A DNA stretch of 64,000 nt, taken from positions 310,001 to 374,000 of the forward strand of contig NZ_PYAX01000005.1 in NCBI RefSeq assembly GCF_003014735.1, in the 5' to 3' direction. The stretch comes from Saccharothrix carnea. GTDB lineage: Bacteria; Actinomycetota; Actinomycetes; Mycobacteriales; Pseudonocardiaceae. The notes under the pieces are model-generated. The model ran no database searches and was not told the origin of the DNA. It saw nothing but the letters and a program-made list of their open reading frames with translations. Below are positions 47,864 through 55,777 of the stretch, in pieces. The number at the start of each line of letters is the position of its first letter. Positions within the stretch are counted from its first letter, which is position 1. A program made the translations under genes and the position numbers.

Positions 47864-48616
47864 TTAGCGCGGCGCCATTCGCAAGGCACCGTCCATCCGG
47901 ATGACCTCGCCGTTCAGGTAGTCGTGCTCCACGATCGAGACGGCCAGCCGCGCGTACTCCTCCGGCTGCGCCAGCCGCTTCGGGAACGGCACGCCCGCCG
48001 CCAGGCCCGCGCGGAACTCGTCCGACACGGTCGCGAGCATCGGCGTGTCCACGATGCCCGGCGCGATCGTCATCACCCGCACGCCCACCGACGACAGGTC
48101 ACGCGCCGCGGGCAGCGTCATCCCCACCACCGCGGCCTTCGACGCCGCGTACGCCACCTGCCCGATCTGCCCGTCGAACGCCGCGATCGACGCCGTGTTG
48201 ATCACCACGCCCCGCTGCCCGTGCTCCAGCGGCTCGGTCCTGCCCATCGCCGCCGCCGCCAGCCGCAGCACGTTGAACGTGCCCACCAGGTTGACGTCGA
48301 TGACCTTCCGGTACAGGTCCAGCGGATGCGGGCCCGACTTGCCCACCGTCCGCGTCGACGGGCCGATGCCCGCGCAGTTCACCACGACCCGCAGCGGCGA
48401 GCCCGAACCGGCGGCCGTGTCGACGGCGGCTTGGACGTCTTCCTCGGAGGTGACGTCCGCCGCCAAGTAGGTGACGCCCTCGACCTCGGGCGCGTTGTCG
48501 GTAGAGAGGTCCAGCGCGAACACCGCCGCACCACGTGCCGCCAGCGCACGCGCGGTCGCGAGGCCAAGCCCGGACGCGCCGCCGGTGACGATCGCCGCGG
48601 TACCCGAGATCTCCAT
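47864..48616 (-). CDS. HSD10-like 3-hydroxyacyl-CoA dehydrogenase (SDR)
   Basis: 250 residues. Classical SDR with GGASGLGLATARALA, DLSTDN for NAD preference, NCAGIGPS, catalytic Ser in VVINTASIAAFDGQIGQ and Tyr-Lys in AYAASKAAV, followed by GMTLPAARDLSSVGVRVMTIAPG and DTPML. The combination NVVGTFN-like VNLVGTFNVLRLAA and EPLEHGQRGVVINTAS is diagnostic of the type II (HSD17B10-like) group acting on 3-hydroxyacyl-CoA or 2-methyl-3-hydroxybutyryl-CoA. It likely serves fatty-acid or isoleucine breakdown. Confidence 0.92.
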   Translation of the reverse strand: MEISGTAAIVTGGASGLGLATARALAARGAAVFALDLSTDNAPEVEGVTYLAADVTSEEDVQAAVDTAAGSGSPLRVVVNCAGIGPSTRTVGKSGPHPLDLYRKVIDVNLVGTFNVLRLAAAAMGRTEPLEHGQRGVVINTASIAAFDGQIGQVAYAASKAAVVGMTLPAARDLSSVGVRVMTIAPGIVDTPMLATVSDEFRAGLAAGVPFPKRLAQPEEYARLAVSIVEHDYLNGEVIRMDGALRMAPR

Positions 48617-48644
48617 ACATCCTCCTGTCCGTGGGACCAGGAGG

Positions 48645-48755
48645 TTAACGGTCGTTCAGCCCCCGGCGCTCGGAGAAGTGGAGCAATGCGACCAACGGCA
48701 CGGCCGCGAGCAGCGCCAGGCCCACGAAGAGCAGGGAGAACAGGACGAGTTCCAT
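48645..48755 (-). CDS. 36-residue single-pass membrane peptide
   Basis: Starts MELVLFSLLFVGLALLAAVP, one long hydrophobic helix, then LVALLHFSERRGLNDR. ATG at 48755, with AAGG nine to ten bases upstream. It reads as a genuine micro-protein: hydrophobic core and basic end. It lies upstream of and in the same direction as the HSD10-like gene (28-nt gap). Unrecognised. Confidence 0.55.
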   Translation of the reverse strand: MELVLFSLLFVGLALLAAVPLVALLHFSERRGLNDR

Positions 48756-48898
48756 ACCCACGACCTTGCCTTGCGCCCAGGCGAAACCGCGTCCGCCGCG
48801 AGGGGTGTTTCCCCGTACCCCCGGAGGACTACCCACCTCACTCTCCGCATACGCCTGGTGTTTGACCCGTGGCCAACTTCGGGTGTCACCGTCACCTC

Positions 48899-50197
48899 AT
48901 GTTCGTTCGACGGATCGCGGTCGTGGGAACGGGTTACGTGGGCCTGACGACGGGGGCGTGCCTGGCCTCCCTCGGACATCGGGTCGTGTGCGCCGACGTC
49001 GACGCGCTGAAGATCGCGCGGCTGCGTGCCGGACAGGTCGACATCCTCGAACCCGGCCTCGCCGACCTGGTCGTGGAAGGCCAGTCCGCCGGACGGCTGG
49101 CGTTCGTGGAAGGCGCCCGGCACGCCGTCGCCGACGCCGAAGTGGTGTTCCTGTGCCTGCCGACGCCCATGGGCGCGGGCGGCGCGGCGGACCTCGGCGC
49201 GGTCGAGGCGGTGGCCCAGGAGATCCGTGACGTCCTGCCTTACGGCGCCGTCGTGGTGTGCAAGTCGACCGTCCCGGTCGGCACGTCCACCAGGGTCGCG
49301 GCCCTGCTCGGCCGGGAGGACGTCGCCGTCGTCTCCAACCCCGAGTTCCTGCGCGAGGGCAGCGCCGTGCGCGACTTCCTGCACCCCGACCGGATCGTGG
49401 TCGGCTCCGACTCGCCGCAGGCCGCCGAACGCGTCGGCGCCCTGTTCACCAAGCTCGGCGCGCCCACCGTGCTCATGGACGCGGCCAGCGCCGAAATGGT
49501 CAAGTACGCGGCCAACTGCTTCCTGGCGATGAAGCTGTCCTACGTCAACGCGGTCGCCGAGCTGTGCGAACTCGTCGGCGCGGACGTCACCTCCGTCACC
49601 GAGGGCATGGGCTACGACAAGCGCATCGGCCAGTCGTTCCTGCGGCCCGGACCCGGCTGGGGCGGGTCGTGCCTGCCCAAGGACACGCACGCCATGGTGC
49701 GCATCGCCGATGCGGTCGGCGTGGACTTCTCGCTGGTCAAGGCCACCATCGAGACGAACGGCCGGCAGCAGCGGCGGGTGGTGGAGAAGCTGCGGCGCGC
49801 AGTCGGGCCGCTGGCGGGCGCCCGCATCGGCGTGCTCGGGCTCGCGTTCAAGGCGGGCACGAACGACCTGCGCGACTCGCCCGCGTTGGCGGTGGCGGAG
49901 CTGCTCGCGTTCGAGGGCGCCGAGCTGGTCGCGTACGACCCGGAGATCAGCAGGCCGCTGGTGGGGATGACCGTGGTCGACTCGCCGTACGCGGCGGTAC
50001 GCGACGCGGACGCGGTCGTGCTGCTGACCGAGTGGCCGGAGTTCCGCGCGCTGGACTGGGCGCTGGTGGCGTCGGTGATGTCCGGTTCGACGGTGCTGGA
50101 CACCCGCAACCACCTCGACGCGGACGCGTTGGCGCGGGCCGGGCTGGTGCTGCACGGACTGGGGCGTGAGCTGCGGATTCCCGACCAGGCGAGGTGA
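48899..50197 (+). CDS. UDP-glucose 6-dehydrogenase
   Basis: Oxidises UDP-glucose to UDP-glucuronate for polysaccharide or lipid glycosylation. The 432-residue length is standard. The NAD motif VVGTGYVGLTTGACLA is near residue 8. FLCLPTP, the KSTVPVGT stretch and VSNPEFLREG follow. The catalytic cysteine is Cys258 in GWGGSCLPKD. GLAFKAGTNDLRDSPA and VLLTEWPEF complete the family. A longer frame exists upstream, but the ATG at 48899 lies 6 nt after CACCGT and fits the family start. It may supply the polysaccharide genes near 57-64 kb. Confidence 0.95.
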   Translation: MFVRRIAVVGTGYVGLTTGACLASLGHRVVCADVDALKIARLRAGQVDILEPGLADLVVEGQSAGRLAFVEGARHAVADAEVVFLCLPTPMGAGGAADLGAVEAVAQEIRDVLPYGAVVVCKSTVPVGTSTRVAALLGREDVAVVSNPEFLREGSAVRDFLHPDRIVVGSDSPQAAERVGALFTKLGAPTVLMDAASAEMVKYAANCFLAMKLSYVNAVAELCELVGADVTSVTEGMGYDKRIGQSFLRPGPGWGGSCLPKDTHAMVRIADAVGVDFSLVKATIETNGRQQRRVVEKLRRAVGPLAGARIGVLGLAFKAGTNDLRDSPALAVAELLAFEGAELVAYDPEISRPLVGMTVVDSPYAAVRDADAVVLLTEWPEFRALDWALVASVMSGSTVLDTRNHLDADALARAGLVLHGLGRELRIPDQAR

Positions 50198-50270
50198 GTG
50201 GAGCTCGCGTTCAGCGGATCTTCAGGACACTGTGTCGTTAGCGGGGGTAACAAAGCGCGCGATGCCGACG

Positions 50271-50276
50271 TAAGTT
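50271..50276 (+). promoter_or_regulatory. Leaderless -10 (TAAGTT)
   Basis: TAAGTT ends 6 nt before the ATG at 50283, with no ribosome-binding site. Confidence 0.45.
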
Positions 50277-50282
50277 GTTGAA

Positions 50283-52079
50283 ATGTTCACCACCCGTCCT
50301 GAACTCGTCGGCACGCACGGAATGGTCGCGTCCACGCACTGGCTCGCCTCCAGCGCGGGCATGGCCGTCCTGGAGGACGGCGGCAACGCCTTCGACGCTG
50401 CGGTCGCGGTCGGCTTCGTGCTGCAAGTGGTGGAACCGCACCTCAACGGACCCGGCGGCGAGGTGCCCGCGGTGTTCGCCGCCGCCGGCGAGACCTCACC
50501 GCGCGTGCTGTGCGGCCAGGGCGTGGCGCCCGCCGGTGCGACGATCGCGCACTACCGGGGCCTCGGCCTTGACCTCGTGCCGGGCAGCGGGCTGCTGGCC
50601 GCCACCGTGCCGGGCGCGTGGGACGGCTGGCTGACGCTGCTGCGCGACTACGGCACCAAGTCGCTGCGCGAGGTGCTCGGCTACGCGATCGGGTACGCGC
50701 GGGACGGGTTCCCGCTGCTGGAACGGGCGGCGTTCACCATCTCGACGGTGGCCGAGCTGTTCCGCGAGCACTGGACGTCGTCGGCGGCGCTGTGGCTGCC
50801 GGGCGGGAAGCCACCGGAGGCCGGGGCGCGGTTCCGCAACCCCAAGCTCGCCGACACGTGGGAGTGGTTGCTGGCCGCCGGGGAGGCCGCCGGGTCGGAC
50901 CGGGAGGCGCAGATCGAGGCGGCGCGGCGGGCGTGGTCGCAGGGGTTCGTGGCGGCCCAGGTGGACGAGTTCTTCCGGATCGCGCACCGCGACGACTCCG
51001 GAGCCGACCACGCCGGTGTGCTGACCGGTGAGGACATGGCGTCGTGGGAGGCGTCGTACGAGGACGCGGTGTCGGTGGACTTCGGGCCGTGGAGCGTGGT
51101 GAAGCCCGGGGCGTGGACGCAGGGGCCCGTGCTGTTGCAGCAGTTGTTGCTGCTGGAGGGCTTCGCCGACCGGTTGTCCTATTCGGACGGCGTGCCCACG
51201 GCGGAGACCGTGCACCTGGCGGTGGAGTGCGCCAAGCTGGCGTTCGCCGACCGGGAGGCCTGGTACGGGGATAACGGCGACGTGCCCTTGGACCTACTTC
51301 TTTCGAGGGACTACGCGCGGCAGCGCCGGCAACTCGTCGCCGATCATGCTTCACTCGATCTGCGACCCGGTTCACCTGGTCCGGTCGAAGCGCGCCTTCC
51401 GGGGCACGTTCTGCGGGGCCCGAGCGTTGCGAGCCAAAAAGACAGCGGCGGCGCGCTCGGCGAACCCACCGTCTCCCGCGCCGGCACGGTCAAGGGAGAC
51501 ACCGTCCACGTGGACGTGGTCGACCGCTGGGGGAACATCGTGTCGGCCACCCCGTCCGGCGGCTGGCTGCAGTCCTCGCCGACCATCCCGTCGCTGGGCT
51601 TCTGCCTCGGCAGCCGCGCGCAGATGTTCTGGCTGGACGAAGACCTGCCGAACTCCCTGGCCCCCGGCAAGCGCCCCCGGATCACCCTGTCCCCGACCCT
51701 GGCCCTGCGCGAAGGCCTGCCCGCCCTGGCCTTCGGCACCCCCGGCGGCGACCAGCAGGACCAGTGGCAGCTGGGGTTCTGGCTCGCGCACACCCTCGGC
51801 GGGATGAACCTCCAGGAGGCCATCGACTCGCCGATGTGGCACACCAACGCGTTCCCGAGCTCGTTCTACCCGCGGTCGTGGACGCCCGGTGAGCTCGTGA
51901 TCGAGTCGCGCGTCGGCGAGGGCGCGTTGGCGGAGCTGCGCGAACGCGGTCACGCGGTGGTCGACGCGGGCGCGTGGACGCTGGGCCGGATGTCCGCCGT
52001 GGCCAGGGATTCGCGCGACGGCCTGCTGCGTGGCGCCGCCAACCCGCGCGGCGCCCAGGGGTACGCGGTCGGCCGTTGA
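50283..52079 (+). CDS. Gamma-glutamyltransferase family protein
   Basis: Ntn-hydrolase that removes or transfers gamma-glutamyl groups after self-cleavage. 598 residues. The large-subunit signature ASSAGMAVLEDGGNAFDAAVA is near residue 22, and HLNGPGGEVPAVF near 53. The autocatalytic/nucleophilic threonine is Thr407 in KGDTVHVDVVDRWGN. The small subunit carries LAPGKRPRITLSPT, FGTPGGDQQDQWQ and a C-terminal RMSAVARD. There is no signal peptide, so it is probably cytoplasmic, as for the bacterial GGT-like/acylase subgroup; substrate uncertain. Confidence 0.9.
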   Translation: MFTTRPELVGTHGMVASTHWLASSAGMAVLEDGGNAFDAAVAVGFVLQVVEPHLNGPGGEVPAVFAAAGETSPRVLCGQGVAPAGATIAHYRGLGLDLVPGSGLLAATVPGAWDGWLTLLRDYGTKSLREVLGYAIGYARDGFPLLERAAFTISTVAELFREHWTSSAALWLPGGKPPEAGARFRNPKLADTWEWLLAAGEAAGSDREAQIEAARRAWSQGFVAAQVDEFFRIAHRDDSGADHAGVLTGEDMASWEASYEDAVSVDFGPWSVVKPGAWTQGPVLLQQLLLLEGFADRLSYSDGVPTAETVHLAVECAKLAFADREAWYGDNGDVPLDLLLSRDYARQRRQLVADHASLDLRPGSPGPVEARLPGHVLRGPSVASQKDSGGALGEPTVSRAGTVKGDTVHVDVVDRWGNIVSATPSGGWLQSSPTIPSLGFCLGSRAQMFWLDEDLPNSLAPGKRPRITLSPTLALREGLPALAFGTPGGDQQDQWQLGFWLAHTLGGMNLQEAIDSPMWHTNAFPSSFYPRSWTPGELVIESRVGEGALAELRERGHAVVDAGAWTLGRMSAVARDSRDGLLRGAANPRGAQGYAVGR

Positions 52080-52280
52080 GGTCCGGAACTGCGCCATCGA
52101 GGCCCTTGAGCCCGAGGCCCGCGAGCCGCGGGACCGCTGGTGAGAGTGGGTGATTCGTCCGCTTTGCCTGATTTTGTGGACGAGGCCCTGATCGGCCGGA
52201 CTGGGCCGGACTGGGCCGGGCAGTGCGGAGGTGGGGCGGTTCGAGGGCGGGTGGTGCGGGGTGCGGGGTGGTGCTTGGTT

Positions 52281-52322
52281 GGAACGGCCCCGGCCCGAGG
52301 GGGAGGGGGCCGGGACCGTTCC
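52281..52322. terminator. Hairpin between GGT gene and small secreted-protein gene
   Basis: Arms 52281-52296 and 52307-52322 pair 7 + 8 bp with one internal mismatch and a 10-nt loop. It lies 38 bp past the stop of the minus-strand gene at 52361 and about 200 bp past the GGT gene; it most likely serves the former. Confidence 0.65.
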
Positions 52323-52360
52323 GGCTTGAGGCAGGTCGCACGCCTGGGAGGGTGGGTGCG

Positions 52361-52630
52361 TCAGCGGCTGAGGTCGAGCTGCAGGTGCAGTGGGGCGTCG
52401 GTGGTGCCGTTGCCCAGGAACAGCGGGCGGGCGGTGACCGGGCCGGTCGGGTTCGCGGTGTCGACGCGGACGGCGTCGCCGATGTTCGCGACCTTGCCCA
52501 GCTCGGCGTCGACGTCGGGCCTGGTGTGCGCGCCGAGGTCGACGGCCTGCGCGGTGCCGCCCAGGCCGAGCATGACGGCGGTGCTGCCGATGGTGACCGC
52601 GGCCCCGGCGATGGTCTTCCTGAGGTTCAT
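52361..52630 (-). CDS. Small secreted protein
   Basis: 89 residues. Starts MNLRKTIAGAAVTIGSTAVM with a basic head, hydrophobic core and AQA cleavage site near 29, a clear Sec signal peptide. The mature 60 residues (DLGAHTRPDVDAELGKVANIGD, then RPLFLGNGTTDAPLHLQLDL) have no cysteine. Not recognised. It is isolated, between the hairpin and a gene-poor gap. Confidence 0.75.
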   Translation of the reverse strand: MNLRKTIAGAAVTIGSTAVMLGLGGTAQAVDLGAHTRPDVDAELGKVANIGDAVRVDTANPTGPVTARPLFLGNGTTDAPLHLQLDLSR

Positions 52631-52639
52631 GGGCGGGAA

Positions 52640-52933
52640 AGTTTCGTAGTTCCGGGGTCCGGTTCAAGCTCGCTAACCCGGCGGAGTGGATTACTTCACC
52701 CGGTGCGGTGGACTTCCGGCCGCCACCACTCCCGGCCACCGGAGCCTGACCGTGCAGACCCGCGTCCCGCCCCGCCACACCGTCACGGAGTAGACGCCCC
52801 CGGCGCCCCGGCCCGCGCCAGGAAGTCCTCCGCACACCCCCGCGTGTACCGGTCCCTCCACTCCACCCCGCGCGCGATGCACCAACCGTGGTCGTCCACG
52901 GATGATCACGCGCTGACAGGGGAGGTGGTGCGG
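52640..52933. other. Gene-poor gap before the HTH-DUF397 gene
   Basis: About 290 bp. Open frames on both strands are Pro/Arg-rich and unsupported. No RNA, repeat or promoter stands out. Confidence 0.4.
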
Positions 52934-53371
52934 TTGACCAGGAACGAACCGACTCACCGGAGGCGCAGGCTGGGCGAGGTCCTGCGGGAGTTGCGCCTGC
53001 GGGCCGGGCTCTCGCAGCAGGAAGCCGCCGACCGGCTCAACCACGACCACCGCAAGATCAGCCGGATCGAGAAGGGCCAGAAGCCCGACTACCACGGCAT
53101 GCGCGCCATGCTCGACACCTACGGCGTCCCGTTGATGAGTCCGCCGAGTGGATCGGGAGGCTCGCCGCTGAGCGTTAGAGATCGAGGTGTCGCCGTGTGG
53201 CGCAAGAGCAGCCGTAGCAACACCGGCGGGAACGGCAACTGCGTCGAGGTGGCGCTGGTAGGTGGGTCGGCGCGGGTCCGTGACTCGAAGAACCCCGCCG
53301 GTCCGACTGTGGCCCTGCCCGACTGGCAGGCGTTCTTGGCTGCGGCCAAGCGTGGGCGGTTCGAGGCCTGA
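52934..53371 (+). CDS. HTH (XRE) - DUF397 fusion, DUF5753 domain missing
   Basis: Residues 1-70 are the N-terminal HTH of an actinomycete XRE-DUF5753 regulator (RRRRLGEVLRELRLRAGLSQ then QEAADRLNHDHRKISRIEKG). After YGVPLMSPPSGSGG the frame passes into VWRKSSRSNTGGNGNCVEVA, the DUF397 family, to the end. Normally the HTH is followed by about 200 residues of DUF5753, and DUF397 is a separate downstream gene. Here the sensor part is gone and both pieces share one frame. The TTG at 52934 follows GGGGAGG. Alternatively DUF397 starts at GTG 53195 with GAGG upstream and the HTH piece is a remnant. Confidence 0.7.
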   Translation: MTRNEPTHRRRRLGEVLRELRLRAGLSQQEAADRLNHDHRKISRIEKGQKPDYHGMRAMLDTYGVPLMSPPSGSGGSPLSVRDRGVAVWRKSSRSNTGGNGNCVEVALVGGSARVRDSKNPAGPTVALPDWQAFLAAAKRGRFEA

Positions 53372-53387
53372 GCAGGCCTGTGGTGTC

Positions 53388-53406
53388 GTAGAACAATTTG
53401 TTCTAC
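53388..53406. promoter_or_regulatory. Perfect inverted repeat, operator of the vapBC-type pair
   Basis: GTAGAACAA and TTGTTCTAC are a perfect 9-bp inverted repeat around a single T. It overlaps the -10 TACTCT (53404-53409) and ends 10 nt before the antitoxin ATG, the expected place for toxin-antitoxin autoregulation. Confidence 0.75.
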
Positions 53407-53409
53407 TCT
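53404..53409 (+). promoter_or_regulatory. Leaderless -10 (TACTCT) of the antitoxin gene
   Basis: TACTCT ends 7 nt before the ATG at 53417, supporting that start over the in-frame GTG at 53411. Confidence 0.5.
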
Positions 53410-53416
53410 TGTGTCC

Positions 53417-53704
53417 ATGGGCGAGCCGTCAACCATCGGGGTTCGTGAGTTGAACCAACGCACCAGCGCGGTCCTCAAACGAGTGCGTGGTGGCGAGCGC
53501 ATCACGGTCACCGAGCACGGTGAGCCCGTCGCTTATCTCGTCCCGGTGCAGTCGGACGCCGATGTGCTTGACCGGCTCGTGGCGGCCGGGCAGGCGATCG
53601 CGCCTAGCCGAACCGGTGCGCTTGTCATGCCGCCTGACCGGGGAGACGCGGACGTGGACGTGGCGGCTGAACTCGTCGCCGCGCGCGACGAGGAGCGCTG
53701 GTGA
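53417..53704 (+). CDS. Type II antitoxin, Phd/YefM-like
   Basis: 95 residues. The N-terminal half is the Phd/YefM DNA-binding fold: STIGVRELNQRTSAVLKRVRGGERITVTEHGEPVAYLVP. The C-terminal half is acidic and flexible (PDRGDADVDVAAELVAARDEERW), the usual toxin-wrapping part. Its stop overlaps the toxin GTG by 4 nt (GTGA). It should bind the palindrome just upstream. Confidence 0.9.
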   Translation: MGEPSTIGVRELNQRTSAVLKRVRGGERITVTEHGEPVAYLVPVQSDADVLDRLVAAGQAIAPSRTGALVMPPDRGDADVDVAAELVAARDEERW

Positions 53705-54111
53705 TCTACCTGGACACGTCCGCTCTGGTGAAGCTCACGCGCAGGGAGCCAGGTACGACAGAGCTGTTCGAATGGCTCAACGCGGATCACCGACTCGGTG
53801 TCCGACGCGTCTCCTCCGTGCTGGCCGAGGTCGAATTGACCCGGGCCTTGCGGCGATCTTCGCCAAAGGCTTTGGTGAACGTGCCAGTCGTCCTGTCCGA
53901 CCTGTACCTCGTGGAGATCACGGCGGTGGTGCGCCAGACGGCCGCCTCCTACGACGACCCGCTGCTGCGGTCGCTGGACGCAATCCACCTTGCCACCGCC
54001 CAAATGCTGACCGGTGGCCTCGACGCGTTCGTCACCTACGACAAGCGGCTGCTGGAGGCCGCGGCCGGGGTGGGGTTGACCGTCGCGGCACCGGGTTTGT
54101 ACGACGGCTGA
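53701..54111 (+). CDS. PIN-domain ribonuclease toxin, VapC-like
   Basis: 136 residues. Starts MIYLDTSALVKLTRREPGT. The four acidic metal ligands of PIN nucleases are visible: Asp5, Glu43 (LAEVELTRAL), Asp93 (LRSLDAIHLATA) and Asp114 (TYDKRLLEAA). VapC toxins cut tRNA or rRNA; the target here is unknown. Coupled to the antitoxin by GTGA overlap, so the pair looks intact. Confidence 0.92.
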   Translation: MIYLDTSALVKLTRREPGTTELFEWLNADHRLGVRRVSSVLAEVELTRALRRSSPKALVNVPVVLSDLYLVEITAVVRQTAASYDDPLLRSLDAIHLATAQMLTGGLDAFVTYDKRLLEAAAGVGLTVAAPGLYDG

Positions 54112-54163
54112 CGTACGGGCGTGAGTCGCTTCTGAGGGGACGCTGACCTGCGGCACCCTCCCG

Positions 54164-54169
54164 TACCGT
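54164..54169 (+). promoter_or_regulatory. Leaderless -10 (TACCGT)
   Basis: TACCGT ends 7 nt before the histidine kinase ATG at 54177, without a ribosome-binding site. It supports the short N-terminus of that kinase. Confidence 0.45.
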
Positions 54170-54176
54170 CATCGGC

Positions 54177-55079
54177 ATGGCGTGGTTGGCGTGGGTCTGG
54201 TTCGCGGCGACGTTCGTGCCGCTGATCTGGCGCAAGCGCTTTCCCGTGGCCGTCATCGCGGTCACCGGGGGGTCCACGTGGCTCTACTACGTGACCGGGC
54301 ACTGGGGTCCGCTGATCGCCGCACCCGCCATCGCCGTGCTCTCCCTGCGCCGCACCCGTGTCCTCGAACAGCGGAGCCGCCAGGTGGAAGAAGAACGGTT
54401 GCGGATCGCGCGGGAGGTGCACGACGTGGTCGCGCACAGCCTCGCCATGATCAACGTGCAGGCGGGGGTCGCCGCGCACGTCGCCGACCGCCGGCCGGAC
54501 GAAGCCGTGAAGGCACTCAAGGCGATCAAAGAAGCCAGCGGTCACGCGTTGGACGACCTGCGGGCGACGCTCGGCGTGCTGCGCACCGGCGAGGGCACCA
54601 CCCCGGTGCCGAGCCTGGACCGGCTGGACGAGCTGGTCAAACCCGTCCCGGTCGCCAAGGTCGTCGGCACGCCGGGCACCCTGCCCGCGCCCGTCGACGC
54701 CGCCGCGTACCGGGTGGTGCAGGAAGCGCTGACCAACGCGATGCGGTACGCGCCGGACGCGTCCGAGATCGTCATCTCGTTCGAGCACACCGAGGACGCC
54801 CTGGTCCTGACCGTCACCGACGACGGCACGACCCGGGGCGACCAGGTGCCGCAGGGCGCGGGCTCCGGCATCCGCGGCATGCGGGAACGGGTCGAAGCGC
54901 TCGGTGGCACGCTGGACGCCGGTCGGTCGACCGAGGGCTTCACCGTCAGGGCGGTCCTACCGTGGGAGGTTCGTGGTGATCAGGGTGGTGCTGGCCGACG
55001 ACCAGGCGTTGGTGCGCGCGGGTTTCCGCCTGCTGCTCGACACCGAGGACGGCTTCGAGGTCGTCGGCGAGGCCGGTGA
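54177..55079 (+). CDS. Sensor histidine kinase (HisKA_3/NarL type), short N-terminus
   Basis: 300 residues. Only two to three short membrane segments (about 4-16, 22-40, 44-57) precede the dimerisation helix EEERLRIAREVHDVVAHSLAMI, with phospho-accepting His82. The ATPase has EALTNAMRYAP, DDG, and GSGIRGMRERVEALGG. Typical family members have four or more membrane segments, so the sensor part is reduced. The frame normally ends soon after FTVRAVLPW; here it runs on 34 residues into the regulator gene in another frame, overlapping it by 107 nt. Partner regulator follows directly. Confidence 0.9.
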   Translation: MAWLAWVWFAATFVPLIWRKRFPVAVIAVTGGSTWLYYVTGHWGPLIAAPAIAVLSLRRTRVLEQRSRQVEEERLRIAREVHDVVAHSLAMINVQAGVAAHVADRRPDEAVKALKAIKEASGHALDDLRATLGVLRTGEGTTPVPSLDRLDELVKPVPVAKVVGTPGTLPAPVDAAAYRVVQEALTNAMRYAPDASEIVISFEHTEDALVLTVTDDGTTRGDQVPQGAGSGIRGMRERVEALGGTLDAGRSTEGFTVRAVLPWEVRGDQGGAGRRPGVGARGFPPAARHRGRLRGRRRGR

Positions 55080-55635
55080 CGGCGCGGAGGCCGTGCGGCA
55101 GGCGCACGAGCACCGGCCGGACGTCGTGGTGATGGACATCCGGATGCCCGGCACCGATGGCCTGGCCGCGACCCGGCAGATCTGCGCCGAGCTGCCGGAG
55201 GTGAAGGTGCTGGTCCTGACGACGTTCAACGTCGACGAGTACGTGTTCGAGGCGTTGCGCGGCGGCGCGTCGGGCTTCCTGCTCAAGGACACCGACCCGG
55301 TCGAGCTGCTGCACGCCCTCAAGGTCGTCGCCGAGGGTGAGGCACTCCTCGCACCGAGTGTCACCCGGAAGTTGATCGAGGAGTTCGCGAACCGGCCGGA
55401 GCACCGCCGTCCGGACCCGAAGGCGCTGCGCGAGCTGACCGCGCGGGAGCGGGAGATCCTGGCGCTCGTCGCCGCCGGCATGTCGAACGACGAGATCGCC
55501 GAGCACCTCGTGATCAGCCCCGCCACATCACGCACGCACGTGAGCCGGGTGATGACCAAACTGGGTGCGCGGGACCGCGCGCAACTCGTCGTGCTCGCCT
55601 ACGAATCAGGTTTGGTGTCCCCGCGCCGAGGGTGA
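54973..55635 (+). CDS. NarL/LuxR-family response regulator
   Basis: 220 residues from the GTG at 54973 (GGGAGG upstream). Receiver domain: IRVVLADDQALVRAGFRLLL, phospho-acceptor Asp55 in VVVMDIRMPG, Thr and Lys in VLTTFN and FLLKD. The C-terminal LuxR helix-turn-helix is LTAREREILALVAAGMSNDE to RTHVSRVMTKLGA. It forms a pair with the overlapping kinase. Target genes are unknown; no linked ABC transporter, often the partner of such pairs, is present. Confidence 0.94.
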   Translation: MVIRVVLADDQALVRAGFRLLLDTEDGFEVVGEAGDGAEAVRQAHEHRPDVVVMDIRMPGTDGLAATRQICAELPEVKVLVLTTFNVDEYVFEALRGGASGFLLKDTDPVELLHALKVVAEGEALLAPSVTRKLIEEFANRPEHRRPDPKALRELTAREREILALVAAGMSNDEIAEHLVISPATSRTHVSRVMTKLGARDRAQLVVLAYESGLVSPRRG

Positions 55636-55732
55636 ATATTCATTGTTAGGAACAGCGGGGGTGCACATAGACCGCCCGCGAAACTCCTGCGTAAAACGAC
55701 CAAAAATCACGCACAGTAACCGAAACGCCGAT

Positions 55733-55759
55733 ACCCGCCGCATTGTGTGTGCGGCGGGT
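55733..55759 (-). terminator. Terminator of the minus-strand gene 55778-56152
   Basis: A perfect 10-bp stem (55733-55742 with 55750-55759), 7-nt loop, lies 18 bp past the stop. The remaining 55636-55732 sequence is unusually A-rich for this genome (AAAACGACCAAAAATCACG) and holds no gene. Confidence 0.75.
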
Positions 55760-55777
55760 GACGTTAACGGAGGATGT

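Noticed and set aside
46627-47889. Open frame antisense to the TM0106 nuclease
   Set aside because: Shadow frame; the plus-strand protein has conserved nuclease motifs and a leaderless promoter, while the antisense frame has neither.
52140-52649. Plus-strand frame after the gamma-glutamyltransferase gene
   Set aside because: It runs through the terminator hairpin and antisense to a signal-peptide-bearing gene; low-complexity Gly/Arg sequence, including short GGCCGGACT repeats.
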